Source of the DNA: Bacteroidia bacterium
GTDB taxonomy: Bacteria; Bacteroidota; Bacteroidia; Chitinophagales; Saprospiraceae
Direction: 5' to 3'
DNA length: 64,000 bases
Assembly (NCBI GenBank): GCA_030426765.1
Contig: JAUHXV010000002.1
Span: forward strand, 172,345 to 236,344
Position numbers and translations under genes: made by a program. Below, one piece after another: positions 1 through 8,197 of this stretch (positions within the stretch are counted from its first letter, which is position 1; each line of letters opens with the position of its first letter). The notes beneath the pieces were generated by a model. The model was not told the origin of the DNA. It saw only the letters and a program-made list of their open reading frames with translations, and ran no database searches.

Positions 1-1
1 G

Positions 2-109
2 TCTTCCGCCACCGGAAATGCTTCGCAGGATCTTAAAAAAGGATTCGAAGAAGCAAAAGGGGCCCTTACCTCAGCGTGGAATGAAGCCAAAGCTGAATTC
101 GTCTCCTAA
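2..109 (+). CDS. 3' end of an unidentified gene (partial)
   Basis: An open frame runs from the window edge to a TAA at 107-109, giving about 35 residues. The visible part is rich in Ala, Lys and Glu (it contains the stretch LKKGFEEAKGALTSAWNEAK) and looks like an amphipathic helix. Such tails occur in small stress or membrane-associated helical proteins, but too little is visible to name a family. It precedes dps in the same direction with about 80 bases between, so both could belong to a stress-response cluster; that is inference. Confidence 0.6.
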   Translation, partial: SSATGNASQDLKKGFEEAKGALTSAWNEAKAEFVS

Positions 110-126
110 TTGATTTGTTGAATCTG

Positions 127-163
127 CCACGTTGTACGATATGCACGTGGAAACCAATTTTTT
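127..163 (+). terminator. possible weak terminator after the partial gene
   Basis: CCACGT (127-132) can pair with ACGTGG (145-150) around a 12-base loop, and a run of six T follows after a few bases. The stem is short, so this is a weak candidate separating the upstream gene from dps. Confidence 0.3.
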
Positions 164-190
164 AACCCTGATAAAATTTAGCAATACACT

Positions 191-727
191 ATGGAGACCG
201 TAATTAAGAACAGAGTCAAAACAGAAGTCAAAAGCGGTACATTCAGAAAACTGGGGTTTTCCGCCCTGGAGACTGTTGAGATCGTTCAACCAATGAATGT
301 GCTGCTGGCCAACTACCATATACATTACCAGAAGATGAAAAACTTTCACTGGAATGTTACCGGAAAAGACTTCTTTGAGCTGCATGCTTTGTTCGAAGAA
401 CGATACAGAGAAGCAGCTGAGCGCATTGATGAGCTCGCCGAACGCATCAGAGTGTTTGGTCAAACTCCGGTCAGTACACTGACAGAATACCTGGAGATGG
501 CCGAGATCACAGAGGTGACTGCAGAATTCCGCAGTGACCAGATGGTCGAGGAGACCAAAAGTGATATACAGACCTTACTTTGCCTCATGGTTGAAGTCGC
601 GGATGCGGCGATCAACAGAGGTGATGCTGGGACAGTACACATGATGAATAAGGCCATTGGCAAAATGGAAAAAACACATTGGATGCTGACCGCATGGTCC
701 AAAGCAGATCAACCCGTGTTTTCATAA
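191..727 (+). CDS. dps: Dps family ferritin-like DNA-protection protein
   Basis: 178 residues, the usual Dps length. Dps proteins form hollow dodecamers that oxidise and store iron using hydrogen peroxide, protecting DNA; some also bind DNA. The dimer-interface ferroxidase signature is intact: His53 in NFHW, His65 and Glu69 in the next helix, then Asp80 and Glu84 in the IDELAER segment, matching the H-H-D/E-D-E spacing of the family. The N-terminal extension of about 25 residues has several Lys/Arg, which in other Dps proteins supports DNA contact. The ATG start is the first in frame after the hairpin at 127-163. It stands between a partial gene and a lipoprotein gene, all on the + strand. 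Confidence 0.93.
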   Translation: METVIKNRVKTEVKSGTFRKLGFSALETVEIVQPMNVLLANYHIHYQKMKNFHWNVTGKDFFELHALFEERYREAAERIDELAERIRVFGQTPVSTLTEYLEMAEITEVTAEFRSDQMVEETKSDIQTLLCLMVEVADAAINRGDAGTVHMMNKAIGKMEKTHWMLTAWSKADQPVFS

Positions 728-833
728 GACACCTTCCGCATAACAATGGGCGTGCTTCCGGGTTGATCAAAGACACGGTAAGCGCGCCTTTTTGTGCGTA
801 CACAGATATTTCATAACCTAAACACACAGACAC

Positions 834-1298
834 ATGACTACTATACCAATCAAATATATCCTCAGAACCGGATTCCTTATCCTTTTGATGCCACTCCTAA
901 TCGGTTGTCAAAATGATGCCTCCGGGGATGACAAGGATCCGATCCTGCTGACTGAACAGCAAAAAGAGATGATCAAAGAAGAACGCGATCAGATGCTTTC
1001 GGAGCTTGAAGACCAAATGAAAGCTGCGGACCAGAAGATCGATATGATCAATCAAATGATGCTGGAGAAAGGTACGGAGGCTGCAAACGAATTAGACACC
1101 CTGTACAGTCAGACCCTTTCGGAAGTCAGAACCTTCCGGAATGATCTGGAGGTCAAGGTCAACGAGGTTGAGGCCACTACCGATGAGAACTGGGAACAGT
1201 TTAAAACGGATATAGACCCTTATCTCAATAAGGTCGAAACCGATCTGGACACCTTGTCGGCCCGACTCCAGCGTCTGATGGAACCCGATATGAAGTGA
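834..1298 (+). CDS. small coiled-coil lipoprotein
   Basis: 154 residues. The N-terminus is a lipoprotein signal: a basic start, a hydrophobic stretch and the lipobox LIGC with Cys25 as the likely lipidated residue. The mature part is very acidic and almost entirely predicted coiled coil, with many Met, Glu, Gln and Lys in heptad-like order. No catalytic motif or named family is apparent. It lies about 100 bases downstream of dps and ends before a clear terminator, so it could be co-transcribed with dps as an envelope stress protein, but that is only positional inference. Confidence 0.75.
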   Translation: MTTIPIKYILRTGFLILLMPLLIGCQNDASGDDKDPILLTEQQKEMIKEERDQMLSELEDQMKAADQKIDMINQMMLEKGTEAANELDTLYSQTLSEVRTFRNDLEVKVNEVEATTDENWEQFKTDIDPYLNKVETDLDTLSARLQRLMEPDMK

Positions 1299-1330
1299 CC
1301 TGACTAGTCAGGGCATTATATCAAAAACAA

Positions 1331-1361
1331 AAGGCATTCGCCCCTGGCGGATGCTTTTTTT
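1331..1361 (+). terminator. rho-independent terminator
   Basis: A GC-rich hairpin (AAGGCATTCGCC pairing with GGCGGATGCTT around a three-base loop, with one bulge and one wobble) is followed directly by seven T. It closes the dps/lipoprotein unit. Confidence 0.8.
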
Positions 1362-1438
1362 ATGTCTGGCTCAACATTTTTTGATCTCAGCCTGTTTCTG
1401 ACATACATTCTTTTCACATCACATTTCAAAACGATATC

Positions 1439-2389
1439 ATGAGCGATAAAAAAATCATTACAGTATTTGGTGCTACCGGTGCCCAGGGAGGCGGATTAGT
1501 GCGGGCCATTCTGGCGGATAAAGACGGTGGCTTTGCCGTTCGGGCGGTGACACGTGACCCTTCTTCTGACAAAGCCAAAGCCTTGATTGCACAAGGGGCT
1601 GAAGTTGTTTCTGCTGACCTGGACAATACAGATTCGATCCGCCAGGCTTTGAAAGGCGCTTACGGGGGCTACCTCGTGACCAATTTTTGGGAACATTTTT
1701 CAGCGGAGAAAGAACAACAGCAGGTGGCCAATTTTGCAGAAGCCGCCAAGGCTGAAGGAACGAAGCACGTCGTCTGGTCTACCCTCGAGGATACCCGTGA
1801 GTGGGTTCCGCTGGATGACGATCGCATGCCTACTCTGCAGGGTAAATACAAAGTACCACACTTTGACGGGAAGGGATCCTCTGATAAGATCTTTGACGAA
1901 AAAGGTGTACCGACCACACATTATCGCACCTCGTTTTACTGGGACAATTTCATTTATTTTGGAATGGGACCTAAGAAAGCGGATGATGGAAAATACCATA
2001 TCTATTTTCCTATGGATAATGAAAAGCTGGCAGGTATGGCAGCTGAAGACATAGGGAAGTGTGCCTATGGGTTGTTTAAAAAAGGCGATGCCGTTATCGG
2101 TAAGACGATCGCCGTGGCCGGTGATCATGTGACGGGAGGAGAGATGGCTGATAAGTTTTCCAAAGCCCTCGGCAAGGAAGTCGTATATACCAATGTCACA
2201 CCGGAAGCCTATCGCAATTTTGGTTTTCCGGGCGCGGATGATCTGGGCAACATGTTCCAGTTTTACCGTGACTTCAGTGATGACTTTAATGGCCGACGCA
2301 ACCTCGACTATGCTCGCGAGTTGAATCCGGAGTTGCAGTCGTTTGACCAGTGGCTCGGCAAAAATGCTGCACGCATACCATTGGATTAA
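1439..2389 (+). CDS. NmrA-like NAD(P)-binding oxidoreductase
   Basis: 316 residues. The N-terminal Rossmann motif GATGAQG (Gly11, Gly14, Gly17) right after the first beta strand is typical of the NmrA/HSCARG atypical short-chain dehydrogenases, which bind NADP(H) and often act as redox sensors or quinone-type reductases. The segment with AVTRDP and the downstream KHVVWSTLED fit the family pattern of NADP-ribose recognition and the central strand. There is no classical YxxxK pair at the expected place, as usual in NmrA proteins. It is a single-gene unit, with terminators before (1331) and after (2414). The physiological substrate is unknown. Confidence 0.85.
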   Translation: MSDKKIITVFGATGAQGGGLVRAILADKDGGFAVRAVTRDPSSDKAKALIAQGAEVVSADLDNTDSIRQALKGAYGGYLVTNFWEHFSAEKEQQQVANFAEAAKAEGTKHVVWSTLEDTREWVPLDDDRMPTLQGKYKVPHFDGKGSSDKIFDEKGVPTTHYRTSFYWDNFIYFGMGPKKADDGKYHIYFPMDNEKLAGMAAEDIGKCAYGLFKKGDAVIGKTIAVAGDHVTGGEMADKFSKALGKEVVYTNVTPEAYRNFGFPGADDLGNMFQFYRDFSDDFNGRRNLDYARELNPELQSFDQWLGKNAARIPLD

Positions 2390-2413
2390 GAAAGATCAAA
2401 TGATGTTTAATAG

Positions 2414-2456
2414 ATCGACCAATGCTCCTGACGCGGGATGTGTTGGTCGATTTTTT
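2414..2456 (+). terminator. rho-independent terminator of the NmrA-like gene
   Basis: ATCGACCAA (2414-2422) pairs perfectly with TTGGTCGAT (2443-2451), followed by a T-run. The 8 bp-period repeat tract of the next gap starts directly after it. Confidence 0.8.
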
Positions 2457-2461
2457 ATTTT

Positions 2462-2508
2462 AGGGTTATGGGTTTATATGGTTAAGCGGTTATCTGTTTA
2501 TATGGAGG
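2462..2508. repeat. degenerate 8-bp tandem tract (GGTTATNN type)
   Basis: Five successive octamers can be read: GGTTATGG, GTTTATAT, GGTTAAGC, GGTTATCT, GTTTATAT. The period is eight. It sits in the 3'-3' gap between the NmrA-like gene and the M23 gene and resembles the GGTTATAA tract at 27966. Confidence 0.6.
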
Positions 2509-2662
2509 ATTAAAACTGCGTCTCTGCGCCTCTGCGTGCGGTAAAAAAGGGCGGAAAGGCGGAAAGGGGATTTATTACTCCGCGATATCAGCGGGAGAAA
2601 AGAAAGGGTGTATATACTTTAATAGTTCGCGATGACTCGCCTCGCTAGCATGTTTGAATCAC

Positions 2663-2677
2663 TCCCGCTAAGCGGGA
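2663..2677. repeat. short inverted repeat TCCCGCT/AGCGGGA
   Basis: A 15-base near relative of the neighbouring 18-base palindrome, with stem TCCCGCT/AGCGGGA around a single A. Confidence 0.6.
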
Positions 2678-2694
2678 TAACCGGATTGCACCGA

Positions 2695-2712
2695 TCCCGC
2701 TGTACAGCGGGA
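2695..2712. repeat. 18-bp perfect palindrome, copy 1
   Basis: TCCCGCTGTACAGCGGGA is fully self-complementary. Identical copies are at 4565-4582 and 17033-17050, always inside the composite repeat family; degenerate relatives occur at 4673, 6067, 19430 and 20468. Confidence 0.85.
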
Positions 2713-2980
2713 CTGATTATTTTTTCCGCCGAATAATAATGAAATTGTAGAGATGAAGAATTCCAACTGCGCCTTTGCGTCTCTGCGTGCGATATAAAAG
2801 GGCGGAAGGGCCTTTAGGGCAGAAAGTGTAGGTGTTTCAAGAATGGCGATGATTCGTCTTGCTTGTGTGTTTGAATCGCTGAAAGCGCTGAGTGCGCAGA
2901 AAACGCGGAGTTTATTTTCCACTTGGAAAATAAATTGATAGTATAAAAAAATGTGGAGCCAACTCACATAATCAAATAAA

Positions 2981-3028
2981 ATCACCCCTCACAGCTCACC
3001 CTTCACAGCTCACCTCTCACCCCATGCC
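2981..3028. repeat. TCACAGCTCACC-type tract abutting the M23 stop codon
   Basis: Repeated CTCAC/CAGCT units (CCCTCACAGCTCACCCTTCA and on) end immediately at the stop codon of the leftward M23 gene (3029-3031). It is one of the short-period tracts found at gene 3' ends in this window. Confidence 0.6.
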
Positions 3029-4369
3029 TTATTCGGGACAATCATCCAGCAGCTCCGCCACCAGCGCGCCGCCGGTGTCGACTTTAAGGAGGTAGCAACT
3101 TCCGTTTTCGCCTTTGAGGATGATGCCTTTGGCAGCATTGTCGATGTAGAGGGCACCATCGTGCAGATGGAGCTCTGTAAGCGGGTCAGATGTGCCAATG
3201 CCTACACCCGGAACTTCCTCCTCGGGAGGGGGTTCTTCTTCGAGATATTGAAAGGGATGTTCGACTGTCTCGCCCTGATACGTTGCTTTAAACTTCCAGG
3301 TGCCGAATGGTCCGTCATTGGGAAACGTCCAGAAATAATACCACCAGGAGGCATTATATGTATTGACAAAATCTTTTGACCAGGTGGTATAGGATGTCCC
3401 GTTAGGTCGCAATAGTTCGTAGTTGACTGTTGTACCGGCCAATTGATCTTTGAAATACGCTGCAGTATAAATAGTTTCTCCCGGGATAAAGATGTCATCA
3501 AAATGTGGAAACTCATTCGGTGATGGACAGCCATGTACCGGAGGTGTGTCGTGTGTCAGAATTGTATTGATTTTGGGTTCGCGATAATCGAGCTGGTCGA
3601 CCCACCAGGACGAGGCGTTGAAGTCATTGCATGGACCGGAGAAGGGATCTATGAGGTGATCATAATTATAGATATCATCGTCATAGACTTCCAGATGCAG
3701 GTGTGGTCCGGTGGAGCAGCCGCTGCTGGCAACAACGCCGAGATATTCCCCGGTGGTCACGGTTTCGCCCACACTTTTTGTGGTGAGTGATCCGAGTTTG
3801 AGATGCCCGTACCAGGCGATGGAACCATCGGCGTGTTCGATGTATACGGCATTCCAGGTTCCGAAACAGGAGCAGTGGTCATCTTCATTTCCATCGTGTT
3901 TGGCGATGATGGTACCGGGTGCTCCTGCCACGACATATACTAGGTCATTGTCTTTCAAGTACCATGGATAAGGCCAGGTAAAAATGTCGGTGCCTTTATG
4001 CCCGTCGTATGTTCGAGCGAAGCATTCATAATCTTCTAGTCCGCTGGTCAGATCCTGGTCAACGAAATTGCTGATACCCCAGCTATTGTTCCAATGGTTG
4101 CCCGGCGCATTGACCACCGGCCATTCGAATGATACGATCATCCGCGGTGGATGTTCCTGAAGAATGCCTTGTTCGACAAGTTCGGCTCTGTTAGCTGTGA
4201 GCATCTGAACGATCTGATTGCGCAGAGCGGGCGGAACACATGCTTCATCGCGGTAGATGTATTCTCCTCCATTTTCCACAGGGGGATTTTTTAATTCAGG
4301 AATTGGTGCCTGTGTGTTGGCAAATACGCAACAGGCAAGAAAGAGAAAAAGAGTGGTTGGGAGTTTCAT
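3029..4369 (-). CDS. secreted M23 family metallopeptidase
   Basis: 446 residues from the ATG at 4367-4369, chosen because it starts a clean signal peptide (MKLPTTLFLFLACCVFANTQ); a further in-frame upstream start would put 19 non-signal residues in front. The central domain is a LytM/M23 zinc endopeptidase: His124 and Asp128 in HKGTD, His189, and the HLH pair His223/His225 after the SSGCSTGP turn, the standard metal and catalytic set. M23 enzymes cut peptide cross-bridges in peptidoglycan. A C-terminal beta-rich extension ends in a VGIGTSDPLTELHLHDG-type segment seen at the ends of other Bacteroidota surface proteins; it is not a T9SS domain. The gene is bracketed by direct copies of the composite repeat. 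Confidence 0.88.
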   Translation of the reverse strand: MKLPTTLFLFLACCVFANTQAPIPELKNPPVENGGEYIYRDEACVPPALRNQIVQMLTANRAELVEQGILQEHPPRMIVSFEWPVVNAPGNHWNNSWGISNFVDQDLTSGLEDYECFARTYDGHKGTDIFTWPYPWYLKDNDLVYVVAGAPGTIIAKHDGNEDDHCSCFGTWNAVYIEHADGSIAWYGHLKLGSLTTKSVGETVTTGEYLGVVASSGCSTGPHLHLEVYDDDIYNYDHLIDPFSGPCNDFNASSWWVDQLDYREPKINTILTHDTPPVHGCPSPNEFPHFDDIFIPGETIYTAAYFKDQLAGTTVNYELLRPNGTSYTTWSKDFVNTYNASWWYYFWTFPNDGPFGTWKFKATYQGETVEHPFQYLEEEPPPEEEVPGVGIGTSDPLTELHLHDGALYIDNAAKGIILKGENGSCYLLKVDTGGALVAELLDDCPE

Positions 4370-4430
4370 GGTGGTAAGATACAAAAGGATGCTTTTTTGT
4401 TTGGTAAAGTGTTTAACGGTGTACAAGGAA

Positions 4431-4860
4431 AATTAAAACTGCGCCTTTGCGCCTTTGCGTGCGGTATAAAAAGGCGGAAGGGTGGAAAGTAGAAGAGACT
4501 TAACTATTTCCGATGATTTGTTTTGCTTGCATGTTTGAATCACTGATTAATCAGATTGCACCGATCCCGCTGTACAGCGGGACTTATTATTTTTCTGCTG
4601 AATATTAATAGAATTGAGGAGATGAAGAATTCCAACTGCGTCTCTGCGCCTCTGCGTGCGGTAAAAAAATGGCTCCCGATGTGTCGGGAGGCAGAAGCGC
4701 AGAACGGCGGAAGGTATAAGAGATTAAACTATTACCGATGATTCGTCTGGCTTGCGGATTTGAATCGCGGAAAGCGCTGAGTGCGCCGATTACGCGGAGT
4801 TTATTTCCCGCGGGGAAAATAAATTGCCAGCCTTAGGAATGTAGAGTCAACTCAAAAAAT
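4431..4860 (+). repeat. composite intergenic repeat, copy 2
   Basis: Same two-half structure and order as 2511-2971, including the octamer tracts (CCTTTGCG, TCTCTGCG), the 18-base palindrome at 4565-4582, the shared GAGATGAAGAATTCCAACTG junction between halves and the closing A/T hairpin near 4800-4825. A CTCCCGA/TCGGGAG hairpin (4673-4690) replaces part of the purine tract of copy 1. It lies between the 5' end of the M23 gene and the 3' end of the DUF6544-like gene. Confidence 0.8.
4565..4582. repeat. 18-bp perfect palindrome, copy 2
   Basis: Identical to the palindrome at 2695-2712, in the same place within the composite repeat. Confidence 0.85.
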
Positions 4861-4917
4861 CACTCCATCACTCCATCACCCCATCACCCCATCACCCCAT
4901 GCTCCATGCTCCATGCC
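4859..4917. repeat. 8-mer then 7-mer tandem tract running into a coding end
   Basis: Reads ATCACTCC x2, ATCACCCC x3, then the heptamer ATGCTCC x2. The stop codon of the leftward gene is at 4876-4878, inside the tract, so the tract encodes the last dozen or so residues of that protein and supplies its stop. Confidence 0.8.
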
Positions 4918-5988
4918 TTTGACAGAAAGCTCCAACCATGTCCACTCACCTTCTTCAAGCGTCCAGCTGACGGTTAGTTCCACCGGAACAGTGATGCCGT
5001 TTATTACTTCGGACCTGGTGGCGATGATGGTCCAGGGAAGTGGTTTTGCATCTACGTCGACATCTTTATACCGCATGGCGACAAACTTTTCGAACCGGCC
5101 GTTTTCGTCGAAGTGGAAAGTGCCACTACCGGTGATGCCGTTGTAAGTCATCGTGGCTTTTGCGCTGTGTGCATCCATCTCCTCCCAGGTGATATAAGGT
5201 TGCAGCGCGGCGGAGGGAAACCACACCATCTCTGCCAGGAATCGCTGCAAAGCACTCTGGTTGATTTTGTCATTGTTTTTTGCCTTGACGATGGGGAAGA
5301 GGGAGAAAAGTTTGATCAGCATTTCGCCTTTTCCGTGCTCGAATTTATCACGACCGGTGACAGGCATGAAGGGATTCATCTGCATCTCCACCGACCAGTT
5401 GAAAGCCGGCGTATCGATGGTAAAGATCTGATCGGCTGTGGCGTTTGTCCATGCGGTTTGTTCCGGTTTCATTTTCATCCGCAGCTCTTGCGTCAGCGAT
5501 AGTTGGCGAACAGCCTGCTTGCCTACGGTACCGGTATTTGTGAGCCATTTTTGAACGATGGGAGGGAGGTGTTGGATGGATGATTCTGTAATAATAGATT
5601 CCGGTGCTTCGGGTATCGAAGTGATCATTTGTTCTCGTTCGGACCGGATCATATTTTGAAAATCAAATGCAGCATACGCCATGATCGCCGCAACGAGGAT
5701 GATCACATTGGGGATTGTCCCAAAACGCGCATCACTCCAAAACAGAATGATCAGCACCTGCGAAACCACTACTGCCAGAAATCCAGTCACAAACCACCGC
5801 GGAGAACCCATCAGCACCTGAACACAGGCAAAAGCCATCAGCAGAAAGCCCACCAACCACAACAATGCCATAGGCCGAGATACCTCTTGTTTGATCCCCT
5901 CAAACTGACTCAACCCAAACCCTTTCAGGAATCCCATCAGGTGGATCAGGGCGTGAATGGCAAGGAGGGTGATGAGAGTGAGGCGCAT
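4876..5988 (-). CDS. DUF6544-like membrane protein
   Basis: 370 residues. The first ~115 hold four hydrophobic segments (about 3-22, 40-60, 66-84 and 90-108), followed by a soluble domain with features I associate with the DUF6544-type family, for example LAEMVWFPSAAL and the TYNGITGSGTFHFDENGRFEKF stretch read in pieces. The function of the family is not established. The C-terminus is odd: the final residues (GMEHGAWGDGVMG) are encoded by the 7/8-base repeat tract at 4859-4917, so the natural end has probably been replaced. The family number is from memory and could be wrong; membrane topology is what the sequence shows. Confidence 0.75.
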   Translation of the reverse strand: MRLTLITLLAIHALIHLMGFLKGFGLSQFEGIKQEVSRPMALLWLVGFLLMAFACVQVLMGSPRWFVTGFLAVVVSQVLIILFWSDARFGTIPNVIILVAAIMAYAAFDFQNMIRSEREQMITSIPEAPESIITESSIQHLPPIVQKWLTNTGTVGKQAVRQLSLTQELRMKMKPEQTAWTNATADQIFTIDTPAFNWSVEMQMNPFMPVTGRDKFEHGKGEMLIKLFSLFPIVKAKNNDKINQSALQRFLAEMVWFPSAALQPYITWEEMDAHSAKATMTYNGITGSGTFHFDENGRFEKFVAMRYKDVDVDAKPLPWTIIATRSEVINGITVPVELTVSWTLEEGEWTWLELSVKGMEHGAWGDGVMG

Positions 5989-6044
5989 GGGGGGTGCTTG
6001 GTTGAGTTTGGTTGGGACTAATTTACGGAGTTTACTTTTGAGTC

Positions 6045-6085
6045 AGTAGTGAGTAGTCAGTGGTGAGTTTCCGATACATCGGGAG
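6045..6085. repeat. TCAGTAG/TGAGTAG heptamer tract with a hairpin
   Basis: TCAGTAG, TGAGTAG, TCAGTGG, TGAG: a period-7 tract in the 131-base gap 5' of the DUF6544-like gene and 3' of the small membrane protein gene. A TTCCGATACATCGGGAG inverted repeat follows. Confidence 0.6.
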
Positions 6086-6119
6086 TGGTGAATAGGATTT
6101 GATGGGAGTATGGTTTTTT

Positions 6120-6557
6120 TCAGGTATTAGTGGCTTCGGGTGGGTTAGCTTGTTTTTTAACATTGAAAAAGATTGTGGCAAGAGTGAAGGGAATGATAAA
6201 GTAGATATGTAAGAATAAATCTTTTACGGTTTGGATTCCATTTACAGGTATGCCTATAACCTTTAGCGTCACAAAGAATAAAAGCATCCCGAGTGTAAAC
6301 ATTGTAAGCTTTAGGATGCATGGCCTGATCTGTGTCAATATCAGGTACCTATATATTAAATATGATATTGTGATAGTTGGAAGGGAAAATACGATCACAA
6401 TAATCCAGAAAAAAAGACCGTAGATTTCTTGTCCTTTAACAGGAATAAAACCATCATTTAAAAGGACTGTAATAACCTGTACTGCATAGACCAGCAAAGG
6501 GCCCAATACCACACTGGCTACCCAGACTTTGAGTGGGTATGTTTTGTTGAAGGGCAT
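6120..6557 (-). CDS. small four-helix membrane protein, RM island
   Basis: 145 residues with four hydrophobic segments (about 12-32, 45-68, 82-102 and 115-135) and short charged loops. I do not recognise a family. The ATG follows the stop codon of the DUF3427 gene without any gap, so translation is probably coupled and the protein belongs to the leftward island operon (9496 to 6120). The base composition is A/T-rich like the rest of the island and unlike the flanking genes. A membrane protein at the end of a restriction-modification operon is unusual; it could be passenger DNA or an accessory defence component. Confidence 0.65.
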   Translation of the reverse strand: MPFNKTYPLKVWVASVVLGPLLVYAVQVITVLLNDGFIPVKGQEIYGLFFWIIVIVFSLPTITISYLIYRYLILTQIRPCILKLTMFTLGMLLFFVTLKVIGIPVNGIQTVKDLFLHIYFIIPFTLATIFFNVKKQANPPEATNT

Positions 6558-7046
6558 TTAGTGGATGATGTATTCGTAGATGTCGTCAGCGACTGAGGTA
6601 TTCATTTTGAACTCGATTTTTACGACGGATACATCATTGCCTTTGTCGTCTTTCATTGTCGTTTCTTCAAAACTATCATCAATTGGAGTAATGTCACCCA
6701 TATAATAGAATTCTTTTCCTTCGTCATTACTTTTTTTAATAAAAAGTGGGAGACGCAGACCTGACCTATAGTTTTTTATTGTGACAACATCGTTGCTTCC
6801 TAGATTGCGCCTTGATTTAGTCATCCAATGAAATCTTGATGGGGAAGAAAAGTGGTCCTCATATTTTGTGGTGCTAGATATATGGTCCTCTTTATGATAG
6901 TTTACAAAAATGGGGCAGTTTGTTTTGTCCGTTGAAATAATATATCCTCCTACATTTTGGGCTACTGGATTTTGTTCCCAGTTAAGTATTCGAAACACAT
7001 CTTTACGAGAGTATTTTTGATATAAGGAGAATCCATCAAAGAACAT
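6558..7046 (-). CDS. stand-alone DUF3427 domain protein
   Basis: 162 residues that match the DUF3427 domain almost end to end: the opening LYQKYSRKDVFRILNWEQ, PIFVNYHKEDHISSTTKYED, FHWMTKSRR, and LFIKKSNDEGKEFYYMGD. This domain is normally the C-terminus of large PLD-nuclease/helicase defence proteins. Here an in-frame TAG lies just before the ATG and no helicase precedes it, so it is a free-standing unit. It sits between the methyltransferase and a membrane protein in the island operon. The role is unknown; sensing modified DNA or contributing to restriction is inference from context. Confidence 0.8.
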   Translation of the reverse strand: MFFDGFSLYQKYSRKDVFRILNWEQNPVAQNVGGYIISTDKTNCPIFVNYHKEDHISSTTKYEDHFSSPSRFHWMTKSRRNLGSNDVVTIKNYRSGLRLPLFIKKSNDEGKEFYYMGDITPIDDSFEETTMKDDKGNDVSVVKIEFKMNTSVADDIYEYIIH

Positions 7047-7157
7047 ATTGCTCTAAAGCCTCTCCCATGTGTTTGGCTCTAGTACTGCCCTGAGCATATT
7101 TTTGTATTTCGTAATCCTTATTCTGTATGGTGTTTACCAAAGCCCTATGAAGGCTGC

Positions 7158-8195
7158 TCATACTGTCTCAATTTGCCTTTTTCTTTTTCCAATAGCTCTA
7201 TTGTTGTTCTTTTTTATTTGTTGTTTAATGCTATTGGCAAGGACCTTAGCTAGAGTAACAGGCACAGCATTTCCAATCATTTTATATCCTGCTGCAACGG
7301 ATTCATAGTGAAATACAAAATCATCTGGGAAAGTTTGAATTCGTGCACATTCTCGAACAGAAAGTCGTCGATATAAATCTTCCTTTCCGGGCTTAAAAAT
7401 ACGTTTGTTTTGTTCTACAAATTCCATTTTAGGTGCTACAGGGTGGATTGGTGCATGTCTTCCTCCGGCTTGGATAGTAAATGATTGTTCATCCCATGCC
7501 CTAACTCTGTTACGTGACATAAAAATTGTTGAAAAGCCACCAATCATAAATTCATGATTGGGAATAATACACTTATCGCCATTAGTTTTGTTTCCGGATT
7601 TTGCTGGAATAACAGTCTCAGATAAATCACCAATGGCTTTTTCTAAGTCCTTTTTTTCAAATATCTCGGTTGGAAATTCAAATTCGAATCCAAGATCTTC
7701 TCTGATGCCAATAAAAAAGACTCTCTTCCGGTCCTGGGGAACCCCAAAATCACTTGCATTTAGCAACTGAAAAGAAAGCTTATAGCCCATACCTGCACTT
7801 CTGAACATATCCTTTATGTTTTCTAGTGCTTCTTTATGCCTTGGCAAGAGCATGCCGCTTACATTTTCGGCAAGGAAGAATTTTGGTTGTTTTGCATCTA
7901 GAATCCTGATAAAATCAAAAAATAACTGCCCTCGTTTGTCATTGATTCCCCTCAATGCACCTGCTTCACTCCAACTTTGACAGGGAGGTCCCCCAATAAT
8001 TCCATCACAATCAGGAACATCCTCTGATCGAACATCTAGGAGACTTCTTCTATCAAGGACAGTGTTCGGATGATTTTTTTCATAAGTTTCCCATATCTCT
8101 TTGTCATATTCATTTGCCCAGATTACATCAAATCCAGCCTGTTGAAATCCTAAGTCTAATCCACCAGCTCCGGCAAAAAAAGAAGCAATTTTCAT
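7158..8195 (-). CDS. DNA (cytosine-5) methyltransferase, M.HaeIII-like
   Basis: 345 residues with the ordered C5-methyltransferase motifs: FAGAGG near residue 8 (AdoMet binding), PCQ with catalytic Cys72, ENV at 110-112, QDRKR at 154-158, and the C-terminal GNAV. The region around motif IV (IIGGPPCQSWSE) and the target-recognition part (STIFMSRNRVRAW, IQAGGRHAP) closely resemble M.HaeIII as I remember it, so the predicted target is GGCC. That specificity is inference. The ATG is 2 bases after the stop of the XRE gene, and the cognate nuclease is probably the gene at 8597-9496. A/T-rich composition suggests acquisition by transfer. Confidence 0.92.
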   Translation of the reverse strand: MKIASFFAGAGGLDLGFQQAGFDVIWANEYDKEIWETYEKNHPNTVLDRRSLLDVRSEDVPDCDGIIGGPPCQSWSEAGALRGINDKRGQLFFDFIRILDAKQPKFFLAENVSGMLLPRHKEALENIKDMFRSAGMGYKLSFQLLNASDFGVPQDRKRVFFIGIREDLGFEFEFPTEIFEKKDLEKAIGDLSETVIPAKSGNKTNGDKCIIPNHEFMIGGFSTIFMSRNRVRAWDEQSFTIQAGGRHAPIHPVAPKMEFVEQNKRIFKPGKEDLYRRLSVRECARIQTFPDDFVFHYESVAAGYKMIGNAVPVTLAKVLANSIKQQIKKNNNRAIGKRKRQIETV

Positions 8196-8197
8196 AT

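Larger units (their letters stand above)
2511..2971 (+). repeat. composite intergenic repeat, copy 1
   Basis: Two related half units. Each begins with a tract of octamers of the TCTCTGCG/CCTTTGCG type, then TGCGGTAAAAAA or TGCGATATAAAA, then GGCGGAAA-type octamers, then a CGATGATTCGTCTTGCTTG-like stretch and TTTGAATC. The first half carries the palindrome at 2695-2712; the second carries an AAAGCGCTGAGTGCG stretch and an A/T hairpin built on TTTATTTTCC and GGAAAATAAA. The same two halves, in the same order, recur at 4431-4860, so the M23 gene lies between direct repeats. No open reading frame is convincing inside it. Confidence 0.8.

Noticed and set aside
3029..4369. M23 protein as T9SS cargo
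   Set aside because: Its C-terminal segment (VGIGTSDPLTELHLHDG) is not a T9SS sorting domain.
4556..4741. Small frame inside the composite repeat
   Set aside because: It runs across repeat modules and palindrome, and the corresponding frame is broken in the other copies.
6558..7046. DUF3427 gene as the broken end of a large helicase
   Set aside because: No helicase or PLD nuclease sequence remains upstream; the methyltransferase gene lies there instead, and the domain is complete with its own ATG.
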